From Burkholderiales bacterium (GTDB lineage: Bacteria > Pseudomonadota > Gammaproteobacteria > Burkholderiales > Burkholderiaceae_C): 64,000 bases of DNA. Both the position numbers and the translations under genes were made by a program. Numbering within the stretch: the first letter of the stretch is position 1; every line of letters begins with the position of its first letter. The notes under the pieces are model-generated. The model had not been told where the DNA came from and did no database searches. It worked only from the letters and a program-made list of their open reading frames with translations. The stretch is taken from the NCBI GenBank assembly GCA_016191525.1, contig JACPOK010000011.1:124001-188000 (forward strand). The letters are read 5' to 3'. Positions 54,353 through 63,076 of the stretch are shown here, one piece after another.

Positions 54353-56143
54353 GTGGTGCATCGGCTTGCTCCACCGCCCGCGACACCCAAGGACCTGGCG
54401 CCTTTGTCTCAACCGAATTTCGAACGATTCCCCCTTGATGGTGCCCTGTACCGCCTCGTATGGATCGGAAAGGTAGCCGCTCCGTCAATTTCCATGACCA
54501 CTGCGCGGGTGAGGTTGTGGCTCGCCAAGATCGACGAGTCTGATCCGCAAGATCTGAAGTGGGCATTCCGGCCGAGTGGTTTGCACAGCGTGCTGGTGAT
54601 CGAGGAGGCGGCCGGCTCGGTGCCGACTCTGGCGACGGGCTCGTTCTGGCGAGACCGCACGCTTCAGCGCGACTATTCGATGTACGACGATCTGACCTTT
54701 CAGAGTGAACCCGTTGATGACCAACCCTGGAATGTCGTGCGCGCAAGTGATCGCCTCACCTCTGGCAGATTCCGCGTTTCTGTTGACGAATACCCTGTGA
54801 GTGGTGAAGACGCTCGTGGCAGCGAGCTCCGCTTTCACGATGCGCCGCTGCTCCAGTGCTACACCGACCGAGGGCTCGAACTGCTCATCCCCTGCTATGA
54901 GATCTTCCGGCGCTTCTATGCGCTGACTTCTGACTTGGCCAACGCGCTGCTTGCGGGTCACTGGAAGCGGGAACTCGCAACGCTCGTTGACATCGAGCTC
55001 ACCCGAGTGTCAGAAGACGGCAAGTCATTCGAAGTCGCGCCCCTTGTGGCCATGCGCGACATTGGTTGTTTGGGCATCGCTCTGTTCCTCACAATGCCGG
55101 TCGCCGGCAGGCGCGCCTCGGAGATTTTCCCGGCGATTGAAAATCTGCGCCGGCGGGGAATTCGTGACCCCTGGATATTCGCGCGCCCGCCCTGGCAACA
55201 ACCAATGGCCCTGACTTTCATCGGTCAGCGGCTTCGCAGCGGTGCAGTGCTGGTCAAGTGGATCTACGACTCACCGTTTCCCTCAATTCCATACCCGGTC
55301 GTTCGAATGGATCCCAGCGTCAACATCCCTGTTGAAAGCGAGAGCGAGCCGGTGCGACCCCCCGGTGTGCCAATGGCCGACCGGATAGCAGAACTGTCTG
55401 ACGCCACCATCCAACCTGCCGCGGATGCGCGGGTTTCGCGAGCAGCCGTCCACTTCGGCTTAGGAGACTTCTGGACCAAGCTCGTCAAGGTCAAGCATCG
55501 CGCGCGCAAGAAGATCTACGTCCCCTTTAACCCTGTCACAGAGGGTGACTCGCCTCCGCCGCGCAAACGTCGACTTACGACTGGACGGCGATCGGAAACA
55601 GGACGCGCCCCGACTGCATCCTGGAGCAGCGACTCGCAAAACGTCATCATGAACCGCTTCAACGCCTTGGCGGAGTGCTTTGAGGAATTGCTGCAGGCCG
55701 GCGAGATTCGTGCACGCGAAGACTATGCGCCTTGCAACCCAGTGCAGATTGGTCTGCATCTCTACTGTGCTTTTCCGATGGCAATTGGTGGTGTGGCAAG
55801 GCCCTGGACCATCGTGAACCCGGAGGAGCCTCGTCCGCGTCTTTGCTGGGTCAGCGAGATCACCGCGTCGGATGGCTCGCTCTACTACTGGTTTGAAGTT
55901 GAGGCGCTATCGCGCGAAGCATTCAAAGCCTTGGTCGTGAAGCCCAGGACGCCCGGCGCCCGTTTGACTTCAGACACTCTCGAAGTCATCCTGAAAATCG
56001 GCGCCACAAGCAAGGGGCAGTGGAAAAGAGGAGCTCTGCTCACCGTCGAAGAGCACGTCAAATGGCTCTCGGCACGCCACTCGTTTTCTTCCGGTCGACT
56101 GCGCAGCAGTGTCGTTCTTGGTAAATTGAGATCACTTCGCTAG
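54353..56143 (+). CDS. Large unknown protein, possibly TnsE-like
   Basis: A 596-residue protein. The layout recalls TnsE, the Tn7 targeting factor: an N-terminal beta-rich region, IPCYEIFRRFYALTS near 179-193 followed by an ARPPWQQPMALTFIGQRL block near 277-294, a charged Pro/Arg-rich linker (about 320-430) and a C-terminal domain beginning NRFNALAECFEELLQ near 434. The C-terminus ASDGSLYYWFEVEALS parallels the TnsE end. This is by memory of family pattern only, not an alignment. GTG at 54353 (or 54356) is used. Not adjacent to other tns genes. Confidence 0.4.
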   Translation: MVHRLAPPPATPKDLAPLSQPNFERFPLDGALYRLVWIGKVAAPSISMTTARVRLWLAKIDESDPQDLKWAFRPSGLHSVLVIEEAAGSVPTLATGSFWRDRTLQRDYSMYDDLTFQSEPVDDQPWNVVRASDRLTSGRFRVSVDEYPVSGEDARGSELRFHDAPLLQCYTDRGLELLIPCYEIFRRFYALTSDLANALLAGHWKRELATLVDIELTRVSEDGKSFEVAPLVAMRDIGCLGIALFLTMPVAGRRASEIFPAIENLRRRGIRDPWIFARPPWQQPMALTFIGQRLRSGAVLVKWIYDSPFPSIPYPVVRMDPSVNIPVESESEPVRPPGVPMADRIAELSDATIQPAADARVSRAAVHFGLGDFWTKLVKVKHRARKKIYVPFNPVTEGDSPPPRKRRLTTGRRSETGRAPTASWSSDSQNVIMNRFNALAECFEELLQAGEIRAREDYAPCNPVQIGLHLYCAFPMAIGGVARPWTIVNPEEPRPRLCWVSEITASDGSLYYWFEVEALSREAFKALVVKPRTPGARLTSDTLEVILKIGATSKGQWKRGALLTVEEHVKWLSARHSFSSGRLRSSVVLGKLRSLR

Positions 56144-56195
56144 ACGTCTGGCATCCAGCGCTAGCAAGGGAGCCACATGCTTGAGTCAACATCTT

Positions 56196-56513
56196 CTAGG
56201 GTGAAGGCGGATCACGGTAAAGACGGAGAAACTTGAACATCTTCGGCCATTCGTCTCGAGGCTTGAAGACGATGGCCACTTCCTGGCCACCCAGAGCAGA
56301 TTCGGTAAGCACGAGGTGATCTGGCACCTCTTTGGCATTGGCAAATTCCTTGGCATTGGCCTTGCAGACCGCTTTGTAGAACGGGCCAGGCAGCCATTGC
56401 GCCACCTCAGGCTCGTCCTTGAACTGGAGGTAGCCAGCGAGTGACGCATGAGCTACCGACACCATTGCAAATCCAAGTGGAATGTCGTCGCGAACCAAGA
56501 TGTACATCTTCAT
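56196..56513 (-). CDS. PTH2-like small conserved protein
   Basis: A 105-residue protein, MKMYILVRDDIPLGFAMVS then AHASLAGYLQFKDEP, with the peptidyl-tRNA-hydrolase-2-like fold pattern found in a family of small conserved proteins of unknown role. C-terminal VLTESALGGQEVAIVFKPR is well conserved in that family. RBS GGGAGG precedes ATG 56513 by 9 bp. Confidence 0.6.
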   Translation of the reverse strand: MKMYILVRDDIPLGFAMVSVAHASLAGYLQFKDEPEVAQWLPGPFYKAVCKANAKEFANAKEVPDHLVLTESALGGQEVAIVFKPRDEWPKMFKFLRLYRDPPSP

Positions 56514-57250
56514 TTCCGAGCCTCCCGGCCGGCGCCACAGCAATCAACGTTCGGCAGTGCTTGCCTCCACAGCGTCTTGATTAGTGATTCGCAGGCCATC
56601 GAATACAAGGATAGGCTGTTTTTGACGCGGAAATTAACGGCCGTCACGTCTCGGGAACGTTAGCTATTTTGGCCATATTAGCTGTGCAGCTAACACTCCC
56701 TGTCCCGTGTCGCCCCCTAGCTGTACAGGCCGGTTGAATACCAGATGGCACGATAGAAACCTGAACCCGCCTCAATGCCTTGGTAGCGGGCAAGAGACTT
56801 AGGCGGTCCACACTGCGATCACTACCCACACGTCAAGCGTGCGGTAGGCGAGCCAGGCAATGCAGATGGCGAGCACCAACCGTACACATGCGCAGAACGT
56901 GTGGATCCGTCTGAGCCGCTTCAGGTGCTCGCTGGCTAGAGCCTCGCGCTCCTCCCACGCCTGGCCGAACTCGATCAACTCTGCGCGCGGCCGCGTCCCA
57001 GCTGGAAGCGGCACTCCCGTTCTTCGGTAGAACGCCGCGATGCCGTCTTCTTCGGCTTCCTGAGAGGGTTCAGCGTCCGACCCACGGAGGATCCCGGACC
57101 GCGGCTGCTGACGTGCAGGGTGGACGGAACCGAATGTGACAGTCTCTCCCGTTCATCATGCGATTGAACATTTCGCAATTGAATCCGGCGCTGGCGGTAG
57201 ACAGGCCTGCTCTGTCTTGCTAACCTTCGTTTCCAAAGGAGAGGGAGGAA
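56514..57250. other. 737-bp stretch with no confident gene
   Basis: Contains one low-confidence minus-strand frame (56799-57014) and, at 56678-56693, the perfect palindrome TTAGCTGTGCAGCTAA preceded by another TTAGCT at 56660. Toward 57240 a strong GGAGAGGGAGGAA ribosome site leads into the next gene. Long antisense frames here have no support and are treated as chance. Confidence 0.5.
56799..57014 (-). CDS. Possible small membrane protein
   Basis: A 71-residue GTG-start frame. The N-terminal half is charged (EFGQAWEEREALASEHLKRL) and the C-terminal half hydrophobic (LVLAICIAWLAYRTLDVWVVI), so a single-span or hairpin membrane protein is possible. No family or strong ribosome site supports it; it may be a chance frame. 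Confidence 0.25.
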   Translation of the reverse strand: MPLPAGTRPRAELIEFGQAWEEREALASEHLKRLRRIHTFCACVRLVLAICIAWLAYRTLDVWVVIAVWTA

Positions 57251-57403
57251 ATGATGATCAAGACCCGTGTCTTGGCGGCCGCAATGGCTTGCCTGCCAGC
57301 ATTTGCACTGGCTCAATCGGTTCGCGTCTTTGACTACATCCACATCACCGACAGTCTTGATGATGCGGTCAACTTCATCGTTGCCCACCCGCCTGTGGCA
57401 TGA
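57251..57403 (+). CDS. 50-residue secreted peptide
   Basis: MMIKTRVLAAAMACLPAFAL is a clear Sec signal peptide, with cleavage likely after ALA at 19-21, leaving about 29 residues (QSVRVFDYIHITDSLDD and onward, ending HPPVA). A strong GAGGGAGGAA site lies before ATG 57251. Its TGA overlaps the ATG of the next gene (ATGA), so the peptide belongs to one translated unit with the two downstream genes. No family recognised. Confidence 0.6.
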   Translation: MMIKTRVLAAAMACLPAFALAQSVRVFDYIHITDSLDDAVNFIVAHPPVA

Positions 57404-57852
57404 GCACCGAAGACGAGGACATTGAGGGCTCGCTTGCGGAGATTCTCGCGTTCTGCCGACAGCGTAAGCTGCAGCGAAACAAGGAAGCCTTCGACCGCAT
57501 CGCCGACATAATTTCCGCTCAAGGCGACGAACGGCTTGAAGGTGATGCACGAAAGCGAAGCCTTGATCAGAAGTACGACGCGGCCATTTCAATGCTGCTC
57601 ATGGTCATAGATCCTCCCGGGCGGGACGTCTTTGACTCCGCATTGGAGAAGATTCGCAAGGCCACCGGTTCAGACGTGACGCAGGTACGGATTCTGGACG
57701 ATTCACCAATGGGCTATCTCCTTGGGGAGGCCCTCGGCGCTCCGAGGGCTCTTGGCGAGGGACACGACACCGTCGGACATTTCCGCCAGAGGCTTGCAAA
57801 ACGCAAATGGTCGGCTGGGAGGCAACCGCCGCAGGAGGGTAGTCGTGGCTAA
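57400..57852 (+). CDS. 150-residue unknown protein
   Basis: A mainly helical, charged cytoplasmic protein (STEDEDIEGSLAEILAFCRQ; RKRSLDQKYDAAISMLLMVI) with a Gly-rich middle (SPMGYLLGEALGAPRALGEG) and a basic tail. It has no signal or recognised domain. Coupled at both ends: ATGA with the secreted peptide and an 8-bp overlap with the next gene. Confidence 0.6.
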   Translation: MSTEDEDIEGSLAEILAFCRQRKLQRNKEAFDRIADIISAQGDERLEGDARKRSLDQKYDAAISMLLMVIDPPGRDVFDSALEKIRKATGSDVTQVRILDDSPMGYLLGEALGAPRALGEGHDTVGHFRQRLAKRKWSAGRQPPQEGSRG

Positions 57853-58558
57853 AGCGTCGAAACCAAACAAGAATGCTGCGGCCAGTACCTACAAGAACCA
57901 GACGGTCGCAACGCTTCTTGCGCTTGCCCACGGCGCACCGGCCACAATGAGTTTTGAAGAGAACAAATCGACAGCTCGGCTGTTCGAAATTGTTGTCCTC
58001 GCCGACCTGCTGACCACCTACACCTCGGCACCCACCAATGGCACCGCCCAAGTGCACAACGCCACTGGCGGAGAACTGAAGTTCGCCGGCTCGCCTTGCT
58101 CCGCAGACAAAGACAAGTACTCGTGGTTCGGGCTTCGGGATGCTCCTGGTGCGGTTGAAAATGAGGCCTGGGTGTCGGTGCAGTTCACGACCTTAAGCTA
58201 CGCACTTGAGGCAACGGGAGCCGCGCCCGCAGGCGCAGACAAGCACGAGATCGATATTGGGATCTTCTCTCCGCTCGCGAAGGGGACCGACTATCCCTCG
58301 TACCAGAAGCTGATGGCTGGGGTGAGTTGCAAGCACTTTGCGCCGAGCAAGGAATGTGTTCGGGAGGCGCTCGGCTTGAGGCGAGAGTCTGCCGTTCTTC
58401 AAGGATTGGCTCCGTCGCTCGTCCCATGGCTTGTAGAGTGGGTTCCCGCTGCTCCGGCGTCACCGATGTACCTGGCATCCTCAAGCCCATCGGTCCACAA
58501 CTACAGCTCGCCGGTGGAAGCGCTTGGTCTCTATACGGCCAGCGTACCTTTCAAGTGA
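57845..58558 (+). CDS. Possible restriction-like nuclease of unknown family
   Basis: A 237-residue protein. FEIVVLADLL (Glu48), HEIDIGIF (Asp137) and VSCKHF (Ser161-Cys-Lys163), then CVREALGLRRE, are placed like a PD-(D/E)XK nuclease core in which the catalytic Glu is replaced by Ser; similar CK...GLRRE segments occur in some restriction endonucleases. GTG 57845 overlaps the previous stop. Its last codons (LGLYTASVPFK) recur in degenerate form at 58718-58753. Confidence 0.5.
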   Translation: MAKASKPNKNAAASTYKNQTVATLLALAHGAPATMSFEENKSTARLFEIVVLADLLTTYTSAPTNGTAQVHNATGGELKFAGSPCSADKDKYSWFGLRDAPGAVENEAWVSVQFTTLSYALEATGAAPAGADKHEIDIGIFSPLAKGTDYPSYQKLMAGVSCKHFAPSKECVREALGLRRESAVLQGLAPSLVPWLVEWVPAAPASPMYLASSSPSVHNYSSPVEALGLYTASVPFK

Positions 58559-58717
58559 GCATGGACTCCGAGGCCCCCCAGCCTACCGGACAGCAAGCAG
58601 GCAACCGTAATGTTTCGAAGTTGAGCCATTAAGAGCACGAACGCCTGTAGTGTGCTGATATCTGGACACTACGGCGACTGCCACACCGTAAACAGGGGCA
58701 GCGATCCCATCCACACG

Positions 58718-58753
58718 CTCGGCGTCTGCACGGCCAGTACACCGTTCAAATAG
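58718..58753 (+). pseudogene. Remnant of a second copy of the preceding gene's 3' end
   Basis: The codons read LGVCTASTPFK-stop, against LGLYTASVPFK-stop at the end of the nuclease-like gene (58523-58558): 8 of 11 residues match and both end in a stop. No longer frame lies before it, so it looks like the leftover 3' end of a duplicated or recombined relative. Its last bases overlap the opposite-strand nuclease gene. Confidence 0.5.
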
Positions 58754-60824
58754 GACTGCTCGACATTTGGGCTGGCCCCATGTCGGCGTCTGGAGACTCT
58801 TGCGCACCACCTTCGGAACGCGCCGGGATGAAGTCATTCAGCCCAGCGATCGGCTTTCGGACGAAGTTAACGGCGAAAACCCACCAGTCGGGATAGAGCG
58901 GAAATCCGCGTTCATCCAGCGACAGCGAATCGAGCACCATCTTGTACTGGTTGGGCATCTCGAGTTGGGCGAGCAGATCCTGCGGCGTTGGCTTGTCAGT
59001 CGCCCAGAGTCGCATGCCAATGCTGTACTCCTCGATCTTGCCTTGCTCCATGGAGCGAAGCTTGATTTCGCCGTTCTCAAAGAACCTTGCGAATGCAGAA
59101 TAGTCGTAGAGGTAAATGCCCTGCTGCTTTCCTGGCGCGCAAAACGGGAAGCAATTGAGAATCATCGGAACGACGGTCTTGTTCTGCGCATCCGCCGGCA
59201 GATGCTCCGCCAGGATGTCGGGATGCTGCGCCAAACCGTCGATCAAGCGGCGGACCTGCGCGAGGTTCTCTTGCGTCTCCTGGTCGAAGTACCGCATTCG
59301 AAACGGATCGCCGAAGGGCAACGACCTGTTCTTGCACTCGATCATGAAAAGGTAGTCGCCCCACGGCACTACGGCATCGAACTCGTACTCGTTATCCCCA
59401 CGCTTGGCCTTGAACGCATAGGACTTGATGCCAGCCTCCTTCCAGACATCATGAACCCTCTCCTCAAAAGCTTTGCCCTTGCGTTGGAATTGGATGCCCA
59501 AGTGGCTAAGCGTGGACAGGATCACAATCGGCACACTGGAAGCGTGCAGGGCCAGCGGCAGCAGTCGGTATTCGCCAGTCCCAAGTCGTATGAAGGGGTG
59601 ATCGAACAGGTCTCGGCTGGTGCGGCAGAACGTCAGGCGCGAGAGCAGCACTTCGGACACAGCGGCGGCCAGACCGAACTTTGCGAAATAGTCTTGCCAA
59701 CCGGTCTTGGTACGAACCAGTTCGCTCTTGCTCGTCGATTGCTCCAGCAATTTGAGGGCGCTGTAGCCTCGGACCCACTCGACCAGTCGGAGTCCCCCCG
59801 GTCGTTCGGTATCGGTCGTGATGTCATAGGCCAGGTACTGCTCCAGGCCAGAGATGCCGTGGACTTCGTCATTGGACACCCAACCTCTGGGCGGCATCGG
59901 CAAGAGAGCCGGCTTCGCCTTGGGATTCTTCGGCTTGATGTTTTCCTTGGTTCGGATCTCCAGCCCATATTGAGTCATCTTGTCGGTCAGGCGCTCGATC
60001 GCCACGCGATGGGCCCAATCAGACGAGGCGCTCCCTTGTTCGACAACGACGTGCGTTACCTCTTCTGACAGCTTGCGGTCGAATCCAGCCGCATCGACAA
60101 CGCGCAGCCTTCGCCCGAGCAGCCTGGCCCGCTCCTCAGTCGACTTCCACCGTCGCCATAGGACGGCCAGAACCATGGTCGAGTCGGCCGCGCCGATCGC
60201 CTCTTCGGTGGCTTCGGGAAGCTTCGGGACCACGATATGCCCCTCCGCTCCGTACCACTTGTTGCGGTGCGCCTCCATCTGCAGCGTCATCGAGACGAAC
60301 AGCACCAGGTTTTCTGTCACACCGTCCATGTCCAAGTGATTGCCGTCTTGGTCCAGAAAGTGAGCATGCGTTGCGATCTCGCGTTCATCCGCTTTGTGCT
60401 TGCGGAATTCGTCCCGCCACAGGATCAGCGCCTGTTGCGCGCTAGCGATAGCGGCGGCGATATGCAGCGTCGGTTCCAGCTTTGATCCGGGCGTCCGCCC
60501 GAGTTCGGCGACCAACTTCCGATAGCCTGCTTCGCCCACTCGGAGCGTGCCAATAGCATCCTTCACCGCGGAAGGTGCCTGGCCGCCGTTCGCTCCCGCA
60601 GCCAGGTACTGCTCAAGCGTCTCCAACAACTCGTCTCGGCGTTTTTCGGCAGCCTTGTTCGGGTACGGGATGATCAATGTGCCAGCCCGGCGCAATGCAC
60701 CGGCGATCGCCTCCGGGTTGTCCTGCCCCCCACCAGCGTTGTCCAGCAATGACTTGGCCGCCGGCCAGTCGCTGGTCTCGAAAGCGGCTCGCAGGGCTTC
60801 AACGGAGAGTTCAACAGGCTGCAT
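58746..60824 (-). CDS. Large protein with a C-terminal PD-(D/E)XK nuclease domain
   Basis: A 692-residue protein. The nuclease core at about 450-500 shows FEERVHDVW (Glu454), EYEFDAVVPWGDY (Asp483) and FMIECKNRS (Glu496-Cys-Lys498), complete. The N-terminal 440 residues are helical with no recognised domain and may be a sensor or partner-binding part. ATG at 60824 is used; the longer frame has 17 unlikely residues. Faces the peptide-unknown-nuclease operon, tail to tail. Confidence 0.7.
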   Translation of the reverse strand: MQPVELSVEALRAAFETSDWPAAKSLLDNAGGGQDNPEAIAGALRRAGTLIIPYPNKAAEKRRDELLETLEQYLAAGANGGQAPSAVKDAIGTLRVGEAGYRKLVAELGRTPGSKLEPTLHIAAAIASAQQALILWRDEFRKHKADEREIATHAHFLDQDGNHLDMDGVTENLVLFVSMTLQMEAHRNKWYGAEGHIVVPKLPEATEEAIGAADSTMVLAVLWRRWKSTEERARLLGRRLRVVDAAGFDRKLSEEVTHVVVEQGSASSDWAHRVAIERLTDKMTQYGLEIRTKENIKPKNPKAKPALLPMPPRGWVSNDEVHGISGLEQYLAYDITTDTERPGGLRLVEWVRGYSALKLLEQSTSKSELVRTKTGWQDYFAKFGLAAAVSEVLLSRLTFCRTSRDLFDHPFIRLGTGEYRLLPLALHASSVPIVILSTLSHLGIQFQRKGKAFEERVHDVWKEAGIKSYAFKAKRGDNEYEFDAVVPWGDYLFMIECKNRSLPFGDPFRMRYFDQETQENLAQVRRLIDGLAQHPDILAEHLPADAQNKTVVPMILNCFPFCAPGKQQGIYLYDYSAFARFFENGEIKLRSMEQGKIEEYSIGMRLWATDKPTPQDLLAQLEMPNQYKMVLDSLSLDERGFPLYPDWWVFAVNFVRKPIAGLNDFIPARSEGGAQESPDADMGPAQMSSSPI

Positions 60825-60921
60825 GCGAGAAAGCTGGTTTGAGGATTCCGGGCTTCGGTGTGCCGCGCAGAGCAATCCTCAACGGAATGATCGGCCGCGG
60901 CTGGATTCGTGCACTTAAAAC

Positions 60922-60947
60922 GAAAGCCGGCACTGTGGCCGGCTTTC
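60922..60947 (-). terminator. Terminator-like hairpin
   Basis: GAAAGCCGGC, short loop, GCCGGCTTTC, followed on the minus strand by CGTTTTAAG. The stem is perfect over ten pairs. In this direction it would end transcripts of the small minus-strand frame at 60976-61212; the T-run is weak. Confidence 0.5.
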
Positions 60948-60975
60948 CTGAATTGGCGGGGGCGTCAGCTCCTGT

Positions 60976-61212
60976 CTATTCGAAACCACCGCTTGCTGCG
61001 CTCCTGCTCGTTAGGTCCGCTTGTGTTAACCCCCATAGTGACGCACAAGCCGACAAAACACTGGTAAAGATAGATGCCATATTGATCTCCATGTAAACGT
61101 TAAACGAGAAGCAAACGCAAGACGTGAAGGCCAACAAAAGCGGACCACTTACAAGATCACCCAGAGCAAACATGGCCGCGAACGCTTTAGACAAGTCGTT
61201 CTCGAGGATCAT
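60976..61212 (-). CDS. Possible 78-residue membrane protein
   Basis: Starts MILENDLSKAFAAMFALGDL and has two hydrophobic spans (about 9-33 and 42-62: LVSGPLLLAFTSCVCFSFNV, ASIFTSVLSACASLWG). A longer frame upstream would overlap the nucleotidyltransferase gene antisense. The hairpin at 60922-60947 would terminate it. No family recognised. Confidence 0.4.
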   Translation of the reverse strand: MILENDLSKAFAAMFALGDLVSGPLLLAFTSCVCFSFNVYMEINMASIFTSVLSACASLWGLTQADLTSRSAASGGFE

Positions 61213-61254
61213 TTTAGCGCGCCTGAAGGACAAGTCGTAAGAGGCTCGCCAGTC

Positions 61255-61881
61255 GTGGATACTGTGCACATGGACATATCGGCCGTGCACTTCAAGAGCT
61301 TTCCCACAGAGCAGGTTCAGCGCGTGCTGAAGGCTTTCGATGACCTCCCCAGCCAAGACCACTTTAAGGATGGCCATTACGTCCGCGTTCCCAAACGACT
61401 ATCGGTTCCATTGATCGAGGAACAACTCGGCTGCTCTTCGCAAGAGGCCATGGCCCTGTTGGGCGAGCTGGTCGAACTGGGCTATCTGCTCGCCGACCGA
61501 CTGATCCCCACAACGCAGGGCATGGCGCTGATAAATGCCCGCACAGAGCCAAGAATCAGCAGGGCCCAAGCCCAAACAATCGTCGATCGGCTCGTTGAGG
61601 TCGCTGAAGAAGAGAGCGGCCGCCCGAACGCGCGCATGTTCATCGAGAAAATCGAGGTCTTTGGCAGCTACGTCTCGAACAAACCCGACCTCGGAGACGT
61701 CGATGTGGTTGTCTCAATCCCTTTAATTGACGATCTCCAGCCCGAGGACATGGATGAGATGGACCGGTTGTCGAGCGCGCTGCAAGCCGTTTCTCCGTAT
61801 GTGAGCCTGCACGACGAACTCGACTTGGTCGCCTCATCCGCCAAAAAGGTGACGATCTATGTCCGAGGCAAAGGCGATTGA
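61255..61881 (+). CDS. Winged-helix/nucleotidyltransferase protein
   Basis: A 208-residue protein. The N-terminal region has a winged-helix look (about 50-90: RLSVPLIEEQLGCSSQEAMA, LVELGYL), and the C-terminal part contains EVFGSYVSNKPDLGDVDVVV: the GS-x(9)-D-x-D signature of the MNT-type nucleotidyltransferase fold (Gly137-Ser138, Asp148, Asp150). Such enzymes transfer nucleotides to proteins or RNA and are often antitoxins to HEPN proteins. GTG 61255 with AAGAGG upstream; ATG 61270 is an alternative. Confidence 0.65.
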   Translation: MDTVHMDISAVHFKSFPTEQVQRVLKAFDDLPSQDHFKDGHYVRVPKRLSVPLIEEQLGCSSQEAMALLGELVELGYLLADRLIPTTQGMALINARTEPRISRAQAQTIVDRLVEVAEEESGRPNARMFIEKIEVFGSYVSNKPDLGDVDVVVSIPLIDDLQPEDMDEMDRLSSALQAVSPYVSLHDELDLVASSAKKVTIYVRGKGD

Positions 61882-62035
61882 GCGCCGTCAGGCTTGATCA
61901 CAGTCGGCGACTCGCGACTTCTAACTTTCAAAATTAGAACTAGAGTAGACAGCAAAGGGCTTGGCCGCATAGACTGGGGGCAGTTTCCAGACACGCCCTC
62001 CGCTATGTGCAGGCTGTCTCAGGAGGAGGAAAAAC

Positions 62036-63013
62036 GTGAATAACGGTACACCAGCGCCGGGTTTCGAATTGATTTCGGACTCGCACGCGACCAAAGATCT
62101 TGACCGGACCTCGTCTTATGCTCGATCAAATGCTGGCGCCGCGGAAGCGGCCAGCGAAATTGGCTCGCACGAATTCGGGGTCATTGGCTTCGGCGTTTTA
62201 GGTAAAGCGCTGGTTGCAGGGTATGAGCGGAACGGACATCAGCCGCTGATCTACGACCCGAACGTTCCGCATTTCAATGAAATCCATCCTGCGTTGTGTC
62301 AATGCCTTGCGATCGCCATTGCAGTTCCAACACAACCAGGCCCGGATGGCTACGACCTCAGGGAAGTGAAATCGGCTCTCAATCTATTGGCAAGAATCGG
62401 CTATCGAGGCGTTGTTGTCGTGGTCAGTACTATCGGACCTAGAGATGTCAGGACCCTAGAGCATTTCGCACGTCAGCTCTATGCGCGGTACAGCATTGCT
62501 GTTTCTCCCGAGTTCTTGACTGAAGCGAACGCGTCTGCCGATTTCTACGGTCAACGCGTCGTCTATTTTGGCTCGGTCTCAACCTCAACGGATGACATTG
62601 AGCTTCGCCGTTGCCTGGAGGCATGTCGTGGCGGCGGCGTTCAGCTGCGCGAGCTCAGTGCCGAACAGTGCTGCCTGATAAAAACGCATCGGAATCTAGC
62701 GCTTGCCCTCAAGCTGACATCTGCCAACTTGGCCTATCTCGAGGCAGTTGAAAATGGCCTCGACGCAGAGCAAGCACAAGGCATCGTCGATGCGGTCTTC
62801 GACGATCCTCGATTGCACTCCCAGGCCGCGTATCACACCGTTGGCAATTCTGAAGGCACGATGGGCTTCGCCGGCAAATGTCTGGAAAAGGATTTGGCGG
62901 CAAAGGCGAGTGGGATTGCCGACTCGGTATCAAAGGACCTGCTGGCGGCCCTTCTCCGGTTTAACCAACACGCGAGGCGCCACGTCATCTCGATTCCAAG
63001 TTGCCAATCCTGA
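62036..63013 (+). CDS. Compact UDP-glucose/GDP-mannose dehydrogenase-like protein
   Basis: A 325-residue protein with a Rossmann motif VIGFGVLGKAL (49-59), AIAVPTQ, SPEFLTEANASADF, Lys216 in LIKTHRN and the catalytic Cys282 in GFAGKCLEKD, all matching the nucleotide-sugar dehydrogenase family. It is about 100 residues shorter than usual, lacking most of the C-terminal UDP-binding domain, as in compact phage or island versions. GTG 62036 has AGGAGGAGG upstream. Product likely a UDP-sugar acid. Confidence 0.75.
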   Translation: MNNGTPAPGFELISDSHATKDLDRTSSYARSNAGAAEAASEIGSHEFGVIGFGVLGKALVAGYERNGHQPLIYDPNVPHFNEIHPALCQCLAIAIAVPTQPGPDGYDLREVKSALNLLARIGYRGVVVVVSTIGPRDVRTLEHFARQLYARYSIAVSPEFLTEANASADFYGQRVVYFGSVSTSTDDIELRRCLEACRGGGVQLRELSAEQCCLIKTHRNLALALKLTSANLAYLEAVENGLDAEQAQGIVDAVFDDPRLHSQAAYHTVGNSEGTMGFAGKCLEKDLAAKASGIADSVSKDLLAALLRFNQHARRHVISIPSCQS

Positions 63014-63076
63014 TGTTGGAACTCGTGCCGTCGCACGGCGAACGATATGCCCTCACCAGGCGGGCGGGGTTCCGGC

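Noticed and set aside
56975..57592. Long antisense frame (205 aa) across the small secreted peptide gene
   Set aside because: Arg/Cys-rich, no family resemblance and opposite to genes with good ribosome sites and overlapping stops; a GC-rich shadow frame.
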